A stretch of 64,000 bases of DNA from Companilactobacillus sp. RD055328 (GCF_022835675.1 NZ_BQUT01000005.1:447251-511250), one strand, 5' to 3'. Positions 31,255-40,438 are shown, numbered from the stretch's first letter. Program-made: numbers and translations. Notes: generated from the letters alone by a model not told the origin.

Positions 31255-32403
31255 ATGTCAGTAAAAAAGTTACCAAACAAAAAATGGCAAGCTAGAGTTT
31301 CGGTTAAAGTCGGTGGAGAGTTTAGAACCAAAAATGGAAATTTCAAAACTAAAGCTGAAGCACTAGACTTTGAACGAGAATGGAAAGGTAAAGAAGCATC
31401 TGGTATAGAATTATCTAAACAAGATATTACCCTACCCGAATACATGAGGGAATTTATAGATCTTTATAAATCTTCAAAATCAGAACGAACTCAAGAAATT
31501 TATGAAGGTTCATATAAGAAGATACTTGGTAAATTCAAAGGTCGCAAATTAGTTAATATAACTCGTGCTGATATCCAAAAATATATGAACGAGTTTGGCA
31601 AACACCACGCTATTACAACATCTAAGAAACTATTCCAGCACTTACACCAAACAATAACTAGCGCTATTAACGACGGAATAATAACTCGTGATATATGTGC
31701 ACACATCGAAGTAACTGGTAATGATCCCGTCAAAGCCGAAGAAAAATACTTAGAGTTTGAAGATTACTTAACCCTTTTACAATACTTGTACCAAGAAGCT
31801 AACTACAATCGTCTGTATATGGAATTTGCCCTATTTGCTTTACAAACAGGTTGTCGATTCTCAGAAATAAGTGGAGTTAAAGTCTCTGACTTAGATTTCA
31901 AAAAAAATACTATTACAATTCAACGTCAGTGGATTGAAAGGAAAAAGAAATCAGGATCAGCCAAAGGTAATGGCTCATCAGATAGAATTATTGCTGTTTC
32001 TAAACCGTTTATGAATCATCTAGAGTATATGTTAGAAGAAAGAGAACAGTCTCTTATATCAAATAATATTAAAGATAATGACTACCTCTTTCTAACCAAT
32101 GAAGGTCTTCATCTACAAAATGATTCATGTAATAAGAATCTTCATGGATTACTTAAAAAATTAAATATTAAACGTATCAACATGCATGGCATGAGACATA
32201 CCCACGCCACCCTACTAATCTATCGCCATCGTGATCCATGGTATATTGCTAAGCGCTTGGGTCATGCTTCAATTAAAGAATTAGACAGAACGTACGGACA
32301 TGTCTTTCATAAAATGGATGCTGAAAACGATAAATTTGTTATGAATGATTTCGGCCATGATTTAATTGATACCCCTAAAAACAAGATAATCCCTTTAAAA
32401 TAA
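31255..32403 (+). CDS. int: Phage tyrosine-type integrase
   Basis: A 382-residue tyrosine recombinase. N-terminal arm-binding domain (residues about 1-50, KKWQARVSVKVGG), SAM-like core-binding domain (60-150), catalytic domain with R201 in TGCR, H311-x-x-R314 in HGMRHTH, H337 in LGHAS and the nucleophile Y347 in RTYGH. All catalytic residues are present. It integrates and excises the prophage. It points at the tRNA-Glu gene, the probable attachment site, 210 bp away. The start follows AAGGAG. Confidence 0.95.
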   Translation: MSVKKLPNKKWQARVSVKVGGEFRTKNGNFKTKAEALDFEREWKGKEASGIELSKQDITLPEYMREFIDLYKSSKSERTQEIYEGSYKKILGKFKGRKLVNITRADIQKYMNEFGKHHAITTSKKLFQHLHQTITSAINDGIITRDICAHIEVTGNDPVKAEEKYLEFEDYLTLLQYLYQEANYNRLYMEFALFALQTGCRFSEISGVKVSDLDFKKNTITIQRQWIERKKKSGSAKGNGSSDRIIAVSKPFMNHLEYMLEEREQSLISNNIKDNDYLFLTNEGLHLQNDSCNKNLHGLLKKLNIKRINMHGMRHTHATLLIYRHRDPWYIAKRLGHASIKELDRTYGHVFHKMDAENDKFVMNDFGHDLIDTPKNKIIPLK

Positions 32404-32421
32404 GCATTTTGCACTATCGAC

Positions 32422-32466
32422 AATTGCTGTATCCCTTTATTATCAAAGGATACAGCAATTTTTTTG
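32422..32466 (+). terminator. Integrase terminator
   Basis: A perfect 13-bp stem (AATTGCTGTATCC / GGATACAGCAATT) followed by seven T's begins 19 bp after the integrase stop codon. Confidence 0.85.
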
Positions 32467-32525
32467 CACTCATTTTTTAAATCATCTAAAAATCATCAAA
32501 ATAGTGCAAAAATAATGCAAAATAT

Positions 32526-32610
32526 ATCTGTGTTTTATAGTGTTCTTAAAAAACAAAAATCGCATAAGACCAACGTCTTACACGATTATCTGTGTTCTAT
32601 AATGTTTTAA
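32526..32610. repeat. Direct repeats at prophage-chromosome junction
   Basis: ATCTGTGTTTTATAGTGTTC (from 32526) and ATCTGTGTTCTATAATGTTT (from 32588) are near-identical direct repeats flanking the tRNA terminator hairpin, just inside the presumed att site. They may be integrase arm-binding sites. Confidence 0.5.
32547..32587 (-). terminator. Terminator of tRNA-Glu
   Basis: On the minus strand an interrupted 13-bp hairpin (AATCG..TAAGAC / GTCTTA..CGATT) is followed by TTTTTGTTTTTT. It lies 27 bp beyond the tRNA 3' end, inside DNA probably brought by the phage, which would restore termination after integration. Confidence 0.65.
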
Positions 32611-32613
32611 CTA

Positions 32614-32686
32614 TCACCCGTACGGGAATCGAACCCGTAACTCCACCTTGAGAGGGTGGCGTCTTAAACCATTTGACCAACGGGCA
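32614..32686 (-). tRNA. tRNA-Glu (anticodon CTC), likely attB of the prophage
   Basis: The minus strand folds into a full cloverleaf: acceptor TGCCCGT/ACGGGTG, D arm GTC/GAC, anticodon stem CCACC/GGTGG with loop CTCTCAA, and T stem ACGGG/CCCGT with loop TTCGATT. The anticodon CTC reads GAG (Glu). The first acceptor pair is T-G and the second G-T, slightly weak. CCA is not encoded. The 3' end faces the prophage integrase. A promoter TTGACC-17-TAACAT lies upstream (about 32697-32725). Confidence 0.85.
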
Positions 32687-32733
32687 AAATACATTAGTTA
32701 TGTTACCGTTATAACATATCCAGGTCAACTAAA

Positions 32734-32919
32734 TTAGCGGTTTTTCTTTAAAATTGAGAATATAAATAACCCCAATAGAAAAAGGCAATACAAAATACAA
32801 GCCATCAAACAAAAAACTAGGAAGTCTAATCCTGTCATGTGATACATCACATCTATTAATACTGCTAATAAAACAAACTGAAATAATTTGATTATTAAAT
32901 CAGTGCTTTCTTTATTCAA
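32734..32919 (-). CDS. Small membrane protein
   Basis: A 61-residue protein with two hydrophobic segments (residues about 8-30 and 31-57) and a basic end. It overlaps the upstream gene by 8 bp, so it is probably expressed with it. It is the first chromosomal gene right of the tRNA. Function unknown. Confidence 0.6.
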   Translation of the reverse strand: MNKESTDLIIKLFQFVLLAVLIDVMYHMTGLDFLVFCLMACILYCLFLLGLFIFSILKKNR

Positions 32920-33229
32920 AAGAGATTTCTACCATTGCTAAATGACGATCTTTGATATTAGAAGTAGTTATCCAAATATCTTTATAATCTGAATGTTCTT
33001 CACTCAAGCGGTCAATAATGAACTTCATTTTTGATTTTGCTTCTTCTAAGATTGAATCATCAATTCTTGCAACATGTAATCTCATGATAGGAAAAACATT
33101 TTCTAAGTTTCTTGGAATCAAAGCTACTGCAAATGCAATTGTAATTTGGTTACTATAACGTTGTGGTTCAAAAATAACGTTATATTGTTGATTATATAAA
33201 AAATCTAACAATTCTAATTGTTGATCCAT
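32912..33229 (-). CDS. Hypothetical protein
   Basis: A 105-residue soluble protein (MDQQLELLDFLYNQQYNVIF) with alternating strands and a helix (LEEAKSKMKFIIDRLSEEH). The start follows AGGAGG. I do not recognise a family. It diverges from ndk. Confidence 0.65.
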   Translation of the reverse strand: MDQQLELLDFLYNQQYNVIFEPQRYSNQITIAFAVALIPRNLENVFPIMRLHVARIDDSILEEAKSKMKFIIDRLSEEHSDYKDIWITTSNIKDRHLAMVEISFE

Positions 33230-33335
33230 GTCTATCCTCCTATTAATACGCTTTAATTATATCAAATATCAGTTTAGTTTATCTAATATAAGTGATAATA
33301 TAAATATATTATAAAGATTATAAGTGGAGGTCTAT

Positions 33336-33752
33336 ATGTCAGAAGAGCGAACTTTAATTTTAATAAAACCCGACGGTGTAAGCCAAGGGCATGTTGGTGA
33401 TATTATTACTCGTATCGAAAATAAACGATACACAATAGAACAGCTAAAAGTTATCAATGTAACCGAAGATGAACTTAGAAATCATTATATCGATAAAATT
33501 GATAAACCATATTTTCCAGATATGATGAAGTATATGCAAGAAGGCCCTATCGTCGCTATGGTTATTAGTGGTACCAATGTTATTAAAGCCATGCGACAGA
33601 TGGCTGGAGCTACTATGCCAGACGAGGCCTTGCCAGGTACCATCCGTGGTGATTTTGGTCGCTCATGGAATGCGGGAGCTACAAAAAATGTTGTTCACAG
33701 TTCTGACAGTGTAGAATCTGCCGAACGAGAAATTGCAATTTGGTTCAAATAA
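33336..33752 (+). CDS. ndk: Nucleoside-diphosphate kinase
   Basis: A 138-residue enzyme that transfers the gamma phosphate between nucleoside triphosphates and diphosphates through a phospho-His. The KPDGV motif follows the first strand and the active-site His lies in NVVHSSDS near residue 114, after TIRGDFG. The ATG at 33336 follows GTGGAGG; a longer GTG reading would start inside this site. Many lactobacilli lack a canonical ndk or have an unusual one; this one is complete. Confidence 0.9.
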   Translation: MSEERTLILIKPDGVSQGHVGDIITRIENKRYTIEQLKVINVTEDELRNHYIDKIDKPYFPDMMKYMQEGPIVAMVISGTNVIKAMRQMAGATMPDEALPGTIRGDFGRSWNAGATKNVVHSSDSVESAEREIAIWFK

Positions 33753-33779
33753 AAGTCTGACAGATGTCAGGCTTTTTTT
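33751..33779 (+). terminator. ndk terminator
   Basis: AAGTCTGAC-AGAT-GTCAGGCTT with seven T's directly after the ndk stop codon. Confidence 0.8.
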
Positions 33780-33815
33780 GATATGATATTGCTATTAATT
33801 AACTAGGAGATTTTT

Positions 33816-34205
33816 ATGAAACCTAATTTTAGTGCCATACATCACATCGCTATTATTGCTAACAATTATGATACTGCTCGTCATTTTTACGTTGATATTC
33901 TTGGGCTTAAAATCATTCGTGAAAACAATCGCTCTGATAAAGGTGATATAAAACTTGATTTACAATTGAATGCCGATACAGAAATAGAACTATTTATTAA
34001 ACCTGATGCTCCTAATAGAACATCAAACCCCGAAGCTTTAGGTCTCCGTCACCTTGCATTAAAAACAACAAATATTGAAGCTGATATTGATTACCTAATT
34101 AACCAAGGTGTTAAAGTTGAACCATTAAGAGTCGATGATTTCACTGGTAAAAAAATGGTATTCTTCTGGGATCCTAACAACCTCCCTATTGAACTTCATG
34201 AATAA
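33816..34205 (+). CDS. VOC family (glyoxalase-like) protein
   Basis: A 129-residue vicinal oxygen chelate protein with two beta-alpha-beta-beta-beta modules. Candidate metal ligands are His in IHHIAII near the N-terminus, E in TEIELF, H in LRHLALK and E in LPIELHE at the end. Family members include lactoylglutathione lyase and dioxygenases; the substrate cannot be told. It forms its own small unit between ndk and the nuclease gene. Confidence 0.8.
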   Translation: MKPNFSAIHHIAIIANNYDTARHFYVDILGLKIIRENNRSDKGDIKLDLQLNADTEIELFIKPDAPNRTSNPEALGLRHLALKTTNIEADIDYLINQGVKVEPLRVDDFTGKKMVFFWDPNNLPIELHE

Positions 34206-34242
34206 TTAATATAAAAAAATAAATTAAGATAGGAATTACATT

Positions 34243-34995
34243 TTGGCAAAACGTAAACGTTACAAACTAACCCCAAGCACTCTTATAATAATTATTATTC
34301 TAACGATATTCTCATTAGTCGTTAATAAACCGGATAATAATACAAATTCTAATAATCAACAAGACTCAACTGGCTTAACTACAGGCAAGCAAAGGGTTAA
34401 TACTGGTAGTGAGTATCAAGATCTTGCAAAACTAGAATATAGTAATGAACAAGAATTAATAATTAACAATAATGATCCTAACTTTTCAAATCAAGATTTA
34501 TCAACTACTAATGGTTCTTGGCAAGAATATGGAGATTTGGATTCTCTGGGCAGAGCCACTATCGCTAACGCCTTGCTTAACAAAGACCTCATGCCAACCG
34601 AAAAACGCAAACGTCTAACCGTTGACCCTACTGGTTATCAGCATAAACGTGTAAATAATGACTGGCTCTATAATCGTAGTCATTTGATTGGGTTTCAATT
34701 AACTGGCCAAAATAATAACCTTGAAAACTTAATGACAGGAACTCGTAGTCTGAATTCTCCAGGTATGAACCATTACGAAATGGATATTGCTTATTTTTTG
34801 AAAAATAATCCCGATAAATATATTCGTTATCAAGTTCGTCCCATTTACCGTGGTAATGAATTAGTTGCTCGCGGTGTTCAAATGAAAGCTCAATCTATAG
34901 GTAGCGACGCTATAAAATTTAATGTTTATATCTTTAATATTGAAGATAATGTGAAAATTGATTATTCAAATGGAAATAGTCAGATAATTCAATAA
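34243..34995 (+). CDS. Secreted or anchored DNA/RNA non-specific endonuclease (EndA/NucA-like)
   Basis: A 250-residue protein starting with TTG after AGGA. A basic N-terminus and hydrophobic segment (residues about 12-27) form a signal anchor. The beta-beta-alpha-metal nuclease domain has LYNRSHLIG with catalytic His147, then NNLENLMTGTRSLN and MDIAYFL, the usual metal Asn and following elements. Such enzymes degrade DNA at the cell surface and in streptococci take part in DNA uptake during competence; comG genes occur in this genome. Confidence 0.85.
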   Translation: MAKRKRYKLTPSTLIIIIILTIFSLVVNKPDNNTNSNNQQDSTGLTTGKQRVNTGSEYQDLAKLEYSNEQELIINNNDPNFSNQDLSTTNGSWQEYGDLDSLGRATIANALLNKDLMPTEKRKRLTVDPTGYQHKRVNNDWLYNRSHLIGFQLTGQNNNLENLMTGTRSLNSPGMNHYEMDIAYFLKNNPDKYIRYQVRPIYRGNELVARGVQMKAQSIGSDAIKFNVYIFNIEDNVKIDYSNGNSQIIQ

Positions 34996-35038
34996 ATTTA
35001 TTATATAATAAATTTATTAAATATTTGGAGGTGTCAAT

Positions 35039-36250
35039 ATGGATGAAATTTTTAGTATTATCGAAAAAGAAGCAAAGCGTCAACAGAACAATATTGAACT
35101 AATTGCATCAGAAAATATTGTTTCAGCTGATGTTATGAATGCACAAGGTTCAGTTCTAACCAATAAATATGCCGAAGGGTATCCTGGTGCTCGTTTCTAC
35201 GGTGGTTGTGATTACATCGATGAAATCGAAACTCTAGCAATTGAACGTGCAAAAAAACTTTTTAATGCAGAATATGTTAATGTACAACCTCATTCAGGAT
35301 CACAAGCCAATGAAGCAGCTTATAGAGCCATTCTTCAAACAGGTGATAAAGTATTAGGAATGTCACTTGATGCTGGTGGTCATTTGACTCATGGTTCTAA
35401 AGTAAACTTTTCAGGTAAGCTTTATGAGTTCTATTCTTATGGAGTTAATGATGATGGTTGGCTAGATTATGAAGAAATTCAAAAAATCGCTACTGAAGTT
35501 CAACCTAAATTAATTGTTGCTGGTGCTTCTGCTTACAGTAGAATTATTGATTTCAATAAATTCCGTGAAATTGCCGATTCTGTTGGGGCATTACTAATGG
35601 TTGATATGGCTCATATTGCTGGATTAGTTGCTACTGGATTGCACCCATCTCCTATCGGTATCGCCGATATCGTCACAACTACTACTCACAAAACATTACG
35701 TGGACCTCGTGGTGGAATGATTCTTGCCAAGGCTGAATTAGGTAAGAAACTAAACTCTGCAGTTTTCCCAGGCTCACAAGGTGGTCCATTAGAACATGTT
35801 ATTGCTGCTAAGGCAATTTCCTTCGGTGAAGACCTACAGCCTGAATTCACAACATACTCCAAACAAGTTATTAAGAACGCTCAAGCTATGGCTGAAGTCT
35901 TCGATCAGTCCGATAATATTCACGTCCTAACAGGCGGTACAGATAATCACCTCTTTATCCTAGATATTAGAAAAACAGATATGAATGGTCAAGTACTCCA
36001 AAACTTGCTAGATAGTATTCATATCACAACCAATAAAGAAGCCATTCCAAATGATCCATTACCTCCAAGACAGACATCCGGACTTCGTATTGGAACTCCT
36101 GCTATCACTACTCGTGGTTTCAAGGAAGATGATTGTCGAGAGATCGGCCACATCATATTAGACGCTATTAAATATCATGATGATGAAGCTAAATTATCAG
36201 AACTTGCTAAACAAGTAATTGCACTTACAGATAAACATCCAATCAAATAA
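35039..36250 (+). CDS. glyA: Serine hydroxymethyltransferase
   Basis: A 403-residue PLP enzyme that converts serine and tetrahydrofolate to glycine and 5,10-methylene-THF. The PLP Lys is in [14 protein letters not shown] near residue 220. N-terminal [12 protein letters not shown] and YPGARFYGG motifs bind folate and substrate. Length is normal. GGAGG precedes the ATG. It is a single-gene unit ended by a bidirectional terminator shared with the permease. Confidence 0.95.
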   Translation: MDEIFSIIEKEAKRQQNNIELIASENIVSADVMNAQGSVLTNKYAEGYPGARFYGGCDYIDEIETLAIERAKKLFNAEYVNVQPHSGSQANEAAYRAILQTGDKVLGMSLDAGGHLTHGSKVNFSGKLYEFYSYGVNDDGWLDYEEIQKIATEVQPKLIVAGASAYSRIIDFNKFREIADSVGALLMVDMAHIAGLVATGLHPSPIGIADIVTTTTHKTLRGPRGGMILAKAELGKKLNSAVFPGSQGGPLEHVIAAKAISFGEDLQPEFTTYSKQVIKNAQAMAEVFDQSDNIHVLTGGTDNHLFILDIRKTDMNGQVLQNLLDSIHITTNKEAIPNDPLPPRQTSGLRIGTPAITTRGFKEDDCREIGHIILDAIKYHDDEAKLSELAKQVIALTDKHPIK

Positions 36251-36257
36251 TTAGATC

Positions 36258-36289
36258 AAAAAAGCACTCACAATTGTGAGTGCTTTTTT
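36258..36289. terminator. Bidirectional terminator, glyA / APC permease
   Basis: AAAAAAGCACTCACA and its complement form a perfect stem with T tracts on both strands, between two convergent genes. Confidence 0.9.
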
Positions 36290-36290
36290 A

Positions 36291-37802
36291 TTAGCTTAAT
36301 TTTATTTTATGTTTTCTTTCATATCTGCTGTACAATCCTATCGCAATAATAGTAAAGATAATTGGTCCAGAAATTGTCCAGAAAGCATCATGCCATTGAT
36401 GATCAAGCAATGGTTGAACACATGTAAAGAGGATACTTAGTGTTAAAACTATAAATGAAATTGAAACAACCGTCCACATGAAGTATTTGTTTTTGAAAAA
36501 TACATATGGTTTTTTAATTTTGTTGTTCATATTAAAGAATGGATAAGCTCCTACTAAGAATAGGTATGGTAAAGCTGTTGAAACGTTACCCATCAGAGTA
36601 AGAACATTATAAAATGCTTGTGCTGTTGATCCACCAAATGAAATTGCAAAGATAAGTACAACAACTAATGTAGCTTGATACCACATAGCATTAGCAGGCA
36701 TTCCGTTTTTGTTTAATTTAGTTACATGTTCAGGCCAAAAATCTTTAGGAGTTCCCAAAATAAATGACTTAATTGGTGAGTATATTAAAACAAAGAATGA
36801 TCCGGTATAGACAATAAACATGTCTAATCCGGCAAAACGAGCAAACCATTCACCAATTATTGCTGAAGTAGCAGAACTCAAACCTAATTGATGTCCGAAA
36901 GTATTTCCCAGGTTATTCATCATTACGTATGTAATATTACCTAAGTTAACTCCCTCACTATTAACAATCTCATTCCAGTTGGCACTTACACCCCACAAGA
37001 AAATTGAGAAGGCATATAAAATAGCAATAACTAATGTAGAAATTAAAATTCCACGTGGGAAGTCACGTTTAGGATTCTTCATACTATCGGTGATTCCACC
37101 CATAGATTCCATACCAGCATAGGCAAATATTGCATACACTACAAAACTAATCATAGCAATTGGTGAAGCAAATGCTGGATTAGCACTATGAATGAATGTT
37201 TGAATACCATGAACAGGTTCGGCCGTGTGGAATCCAGAAGCAACTAAGATGAAGATACTTAGCAAGAAGAAAAGAATATTAATGGCAATCATCATTGTTC
37301 CACCAAATGATGAGATTTTTGAAATCCAATTAATACCTTTGCTAGCAAAGAAAGTAACAAAAATAATCCATAAAATTGCTAGTAACCCAATAACTTGCAT
37401 TGAACCTAGTCCCATAAATGACCAAGTTTGTGTCTTATCAGAACCACTTATGAAAGTTGAAAGTGGAATCCAAATTTTTGACGCCGTAGCAACTAGCCAG
37501 GTTTCCCAAGATGCTAGCCACATGAATGTCCCAATAAATGCTGTTCTTGGTCCAACTGCTCCATCAATCCAAGAATAAATACCCCCTTTGGCTTCATTAA
37601 ACGCTGAACCATATTCAGCCATCATGAATCCACTAGGTAAAAAGAAGAAAATTGCAGCAAAGATATACCAAATGATACTTGCATATCCCATCTGCATAAA
37701 GGCTATTGGTGTATTACCAAACCCAAAAATTGTAGTAAAGATCATCATAATTAATGTTCCTAACTGGATGGTCTTCTTCGGCGAATATTCTGTATCTGAC
37801 AT
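36291..37802 (-). CDS. APC family amino acid permease (YjeM / glutamate-GABA antiporter group)
   Basis: A 503-residue membrane protein with about twelve hydrophobic segments. N-terminal TTIFGFGNTPIAFMQMGY and FAYAGMESMGGITDSM are typical of the YjeM/GadC-type branch of the amino acid-polyamine-cation family, which exchange or import amino acids. The substrate cannot be read from sequence. It lies 22 bp downstream of the dipeptidase gene and is likely transcribed with it, which suits uptake or exchange of peptide-derived amino acids. Confidence 0.8.
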   Translation of the reverse strand: MSDTEYSPKKTIQLGTLIMMIFTTIFGFGNTPIAFMQMGYASIIWYIFAAIFFFLPSGFMMAEYGSAFNEAKGGIYSWIDGAVGPRTAFIGTFMWLASWETWLVATASKIWIPLSTFISGSDKTQTWSFMGLGSMQVIGLLAILWIIFVTFFASKGINWISKISSFGGTMMIAINILFFLLSIFILVASGFHTAEPVHGIQTFIHSANPAFASPIAMISFVVYAIFAYAGMESMGGITDSMKNPKRDFPRGILISTLVIAILYAFSIFLWGVSANWNEIVNSEGVNLGNITYVMMNNLGNTFGHQLGLSSATSAIIGEWFARFAGLDMFIVYTGSFFVLIYSPIKSFILGTPKDFWPEHVTKLNKNGMPANAMWYQATLVVVLIFAISFGGSTAQAFYNVLTLMGNVSTALPYLFLVGAYPFFNMNNKIKKPYVFFKNKYFMWTVVSISFIVLTLSILFTCVQPLLDHQWHDAFWTISGPIIFTIIAIGLYSRYERKHKIKLS

Positions 37803-37824
37803 TCTTATGTCCTACTTTCGATAA

Positions 37825-39252
37825 TTATAAATTTAAATCAGTCTTGTAATTAAGTTTAGAAAAATCAGTCGATTCTGTGATAATCTCAGCAATCATGGCT
37901 TTGTACTCTGCCAAAGCTATAGCAGCTGAATCACTACTTTCTTTTGTTAAGAACTCTGCTAACTGCTCATCATCTAATGAAGTTGCTTTAGCATCAGACT
38001 CGCGAAGTCTCTTGGCTAATGTAATGTTGATACTCTTTTGTTTTTCTTGAAGTTTTTTGCCAAATTCTTTGTAATGTCCATCGATCAAAACACTAGTTAA
38101 TTTGTAAGTCCAATAAGCTGATTTTTCATCGTATGGAAGTTTTCCGATTTTATATTCATCCGGTGTATCAGTAATACCCATATAAAATGGAACATATACA
38201 CTCTGAGCAGCAACACCCATAGCTAGCCATTGCACACAAGCTACTTCAGGTTTCATATCTGGTCTTATTTGTAAAACATGTGATTCTTGAGTTTTGGCCA
38301 AACTTATTGGTCTAAATAGATGATTATTATCCGATTCATTCAAAGGATCATATTCTGTTTTTTCAAAATGAGAACTAAGATACATCTTGGCATCGTTCAC
38401 ACTCAATAAGCGATTAGGCTTCTTGATGAAATCAAGTTCTTCACTCATAGGTGATTCATCAGTAACTCCAGAAAATTGTTGCTGGCCCCACCAAACACGC
38501 GGTGTACTATAATGTTCATCCGCCATTGTTTGTGTGCCAAATATCTTGCGGAAATTAAAAGTTGTTGGATTAGGATTCAATTTGTTATCTGTAACAAAAT
38601 CTTCAATACCGTCAGAGTACATAAAGTTGTTGTCATCATTAAAATTAATTTCTTGAATAGCCAACTGATTAGCAACTACTGCGTAGCAATCATCTGGAAT
38701 GCGTTGCGCTACCCAATGATGACCTGAACCTGTTTCCATATACCAAACTTCATCTTGATCAGAAAACAATATCCCGTTAGTCTCACAAGTTCCATACTGT
38801 TCAACAATTTCACCTAGTCGAGTAATACCTTCACGAGCAGTTTTGATATAAGGAAGAACAACTGTGATCATTGCTTCCTCACCAATACCGTCTTCAACTA
38901 AAGGATCTGCACCTAGAACTACTTCGTTTGAATAAGCACTTTCTGTCGCACTCATTGCTACTCCATATTCATTGAATCCATCTTCTTCAAACAGACCTTC
39001 TTCAGTAGTCCATTCAGGAGTAGATGTATACTTGAATCGGACTTTTGGTAGTTCTATTTGAAATTTATTAGCTTTAGAAATGAACTTCTCATTTTGTGAT
39101 GACTGTCGTCGTTCATTCACTACAAAATGTTTGGGCCATGAAGCTTGCGAATCTTCATTTCGGCCGATGATGGTTGAACCATCAAGAGTTGCTTTTTTAC
39201 CAATTAAGATACTTGTACAAGCACTTAATTCCGACTTATTATATTCCATCAT
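37825..39252 (-). CDS. pepD: C69 family dipeptidase (PepD type)
   Basis: A 475-residue Ntn-hydrolase of peptidase family C69. The putative nucleophile Cys is in SACTSILIGKKATLDGS near residue 12, slightly internal as in other lactobacillus PepD proteins. GRNEDSQASWPKHF and MAMSAT/ESAYSNE elements complete the pocket. It hydrolyses dipeptides in the cytosol. Its start has GGGGTG upstream. The permease gene follows. Confidence 0.9.
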   Translation of the reverse strand: MMEYNKSELSACTSILIGKKATLDGSTIIGRNEDSQASWPKHFVVNERRQSSQNEKFISKANKFQIELPKVRFKYTSTPEWTTEEGLFEEDGFNEYGVAMSATESAYSNEVVLGADPLVEDGIGEEAMITVVLPYIKTAREGITRLGEIVEQYGTCETNGILFSDQDEVWYMETGSGHHWVAQRIPDDCYAVVANQLAIQEINFNDDNNFMYSDGIEDFVTDNKLNPNPTTFNFRKIFGTQTMADEHYSTPRVWWGQQQFSGVTDESPMSEELDFIKKPNRLLSVNDAKMYLSSHFEKTEYDPLNESDNNHLFRPISLAKTQESHVLQIRPDMKPEVACVQWLAMGVAAQSVYVPFYMGITDTPDEYKIGKLPYDEKSAYWTYKLTSVLIDGHYKEFGKKLQEKQKSINITLAKRLRESDAKATSLDDEQLAEFLTKESSDSAAIALAEYKAMIAEIITESTDFSKLNYKTDLNL

Positions 39253-39385
39253 TTCACCCCGTTTAGAGTTATTCCTTTTTGATAATTACATTATAATAGA
39301 GAACAGCTATTTTGATACCTTTTTCCTAAAAAAATTGCATCTTTTTTGTAAGCGTATTAAATATTGATATTTCAACGATAACTTA

Positions 39386-39413
39386 TTGACAACTTTTTTG
39401 ATAATTCTATAAT
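39386..39413 (+). promoter_or_regulatory. Promoter of tRNA-Gln
   Basis: TTGACA (39386-39391), 16-bp spacer, TATAAT (39408-39413), 16 bp before the tRNA 5' end. Confidence 0.85.
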
Positions 39414-39429
39414 ATAACTATTGTATTAA

Positions 39430-39500
39430 TGGGCATTAGCCAAATGGTAAGGCTACGGACTCTGAATCCGTGATTACTGGTTCGATCCCAGTATGCCCAA
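39430..39500 (+). tRNA. tRNA-Gln (anticodon CTG)
   Basis: Full cloverleaf: acceptor TGGGCAT/ATGCCCA, D arm GCC/GGC, anticodon stem ACGGA/TCCGT with loop CTCTGAA (anticodon CTG, codon CAG), and T stem ACTGG/CCAGT. CCA is not encoded. Single tRNA with own promoter and terminator. Confidence 0.9.
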
Positions 39501-39511
39501 TATATTGCAGC

Positions 39512-39546
39512 AAAAACACCTCTGATTAATTTCAGAGGTGTTTTTG
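39512..39546. terminator. Bidirectional terminator, tRNA-Gln / yjcQ-like
   Basis: AAAAACACCTCTGA with its exact complement forms a 14-bp stem with T tracts on both strands. Confidence 0.85.
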
Positions 39547-39852
39547 TTAACTTAGAAAGTCCTTAGTAGTTTTAGCTGTTTTAAATAGTTTATTTAAAGT
39601 TGAGTTATCCCTTAAATATTGTTCTCCTTGTGAGGTTATTTCAGCAACCCTAGTCGACATAACCGTATCATCTCCATGAATTAATCCCGTTAAAAAACCT
39701 TCTCTTTGTAAGTAATTCAATTGTGTAACTAATTCCTCTCTAGTGAATGATACTTCTTGGTCTAAAATTTCTAATCTTTCACTAAAGTCGCTAGTCTCCG
39801 AATTGGCCTCAATAATTTTCAATATAGCGTATCTAATTTTATTTTTATTCAC
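39547..39852 (-). CDS. YjcQ-like winged-helix protein
   Basis: A 101-residue protein with a winged-helix plan like YjcQ: IRYAILKIIEANSE, then VSFTREELVTQLNYLQREGFL, then a wing and VAEITSQGEQYL. Members are small Firmicute proteins of unknown role, found in phages and chromosomes. It is a separate unit. Confidence 0.7.
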   Translation of the reverse strand: MNKNKIRYAILKIIEANSETSDFSERLEILDQEVSFTREELVTQLNYLQREGFLTGLIHGDDTVMSTRVAEITSQGEQYLRDNSTLNKLFKTAKTTKDFLS

Positions 39853-39933
39853 ATTGGTATCTCCTATAAAAAATAATTATGGTTAATAATTCATTCACAT
39901 GTTTCACATTATTATATCCACTTTTTGAGTGTT

Positions 39934-40308
39934 TTAATATTTCAAGAATCCTGAAAAACATTCATCTTCTAAAGTGATATTCTTTCCAGTCTCATTAATT
40001 TCTTTTATTCGAGTAACACCCCATTGAGACATTGCAATAAGAACTTCTTGTAACGACCGACCTGCATCTGTTAATTCATATTCAACTTTGGGAGGTATTT
40101 GTGAATAAATATTTCTAGTAATTATTCCATCTTCTTCTAATTCTCTTAGATGTTGAGTTAACATTTTTTGTGAAATATTAGGGATCTGTTTCTTTAATTC
40201 TCCCGTTCTCATAACTCCGTTACCTAGCTGACATAAAATTAATGGTTTCCATTTACCTCCAATGATATCTACAGTAACTCCAATTGAATGATCATAATTT
40301 TTCTTCAT
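39934..40308 (-). CDS. HxlR family transcriptional regulator
   Basis: A 124-residue MarR/HxlR-type winged-helix protein. VDIIGGKWKPLILCQLGNGVMRTGELKK and ISQKMLTQHLRELEEDGII are the family core, with ITRNIYSQIPPKVEYELT as wing. HxlR proteins sense electrophiles or oxidants, often through a Cys; Cys18 of the core region and Cys119 near the C-terminus are present. It diverges from the oxidoreductase gene and is its likely regulator. Confidence 0.9.
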   Translation of the reverse strand: MKKNYDHSIGVTVDIIGGKWKPLILCQLGNGVMRTGELKKQIPNISQKMLTQHLRELEEDGIITRNIYSQIPPKVEYELTDAGRSLQEVLIAMSQWGVTRIKEINETGKNITLEDECFSGFLKY

Positions 40309-40345
40309 ATCTTTCCCCTATATTTCTTTTACTCTCTAGTTCCTA

Positions 40346-40363
40346 AGGCACTAATAAGTGCCT
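40346..40363. promoter_or_regulatory. Palindromic operator between hxlR and oxidoreductase gene
   Basis: A perfect inverted repeat AGGCACT-AATA-AGTGCCT lies in the divergent 130-bp gap, 38 bp from the hxlR start. It fits a dimeric winged-helix regulator, most simply the neighbouring HxlR protein. Confidence 0.65.
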
Positions 40364-40438
40364 ACTAGTATTTCTATTTTATTAAACTATAATGGCATAA
40401 CAATACAATGAATAATATATAATCGGAGGAACAATTGT

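Noticed and set aside
37225-37578. A 117-codon plus-strand ORF opposite the APC permease
   Set aside because: It mirrors hydrophobic codons of the permease and has no RBS.
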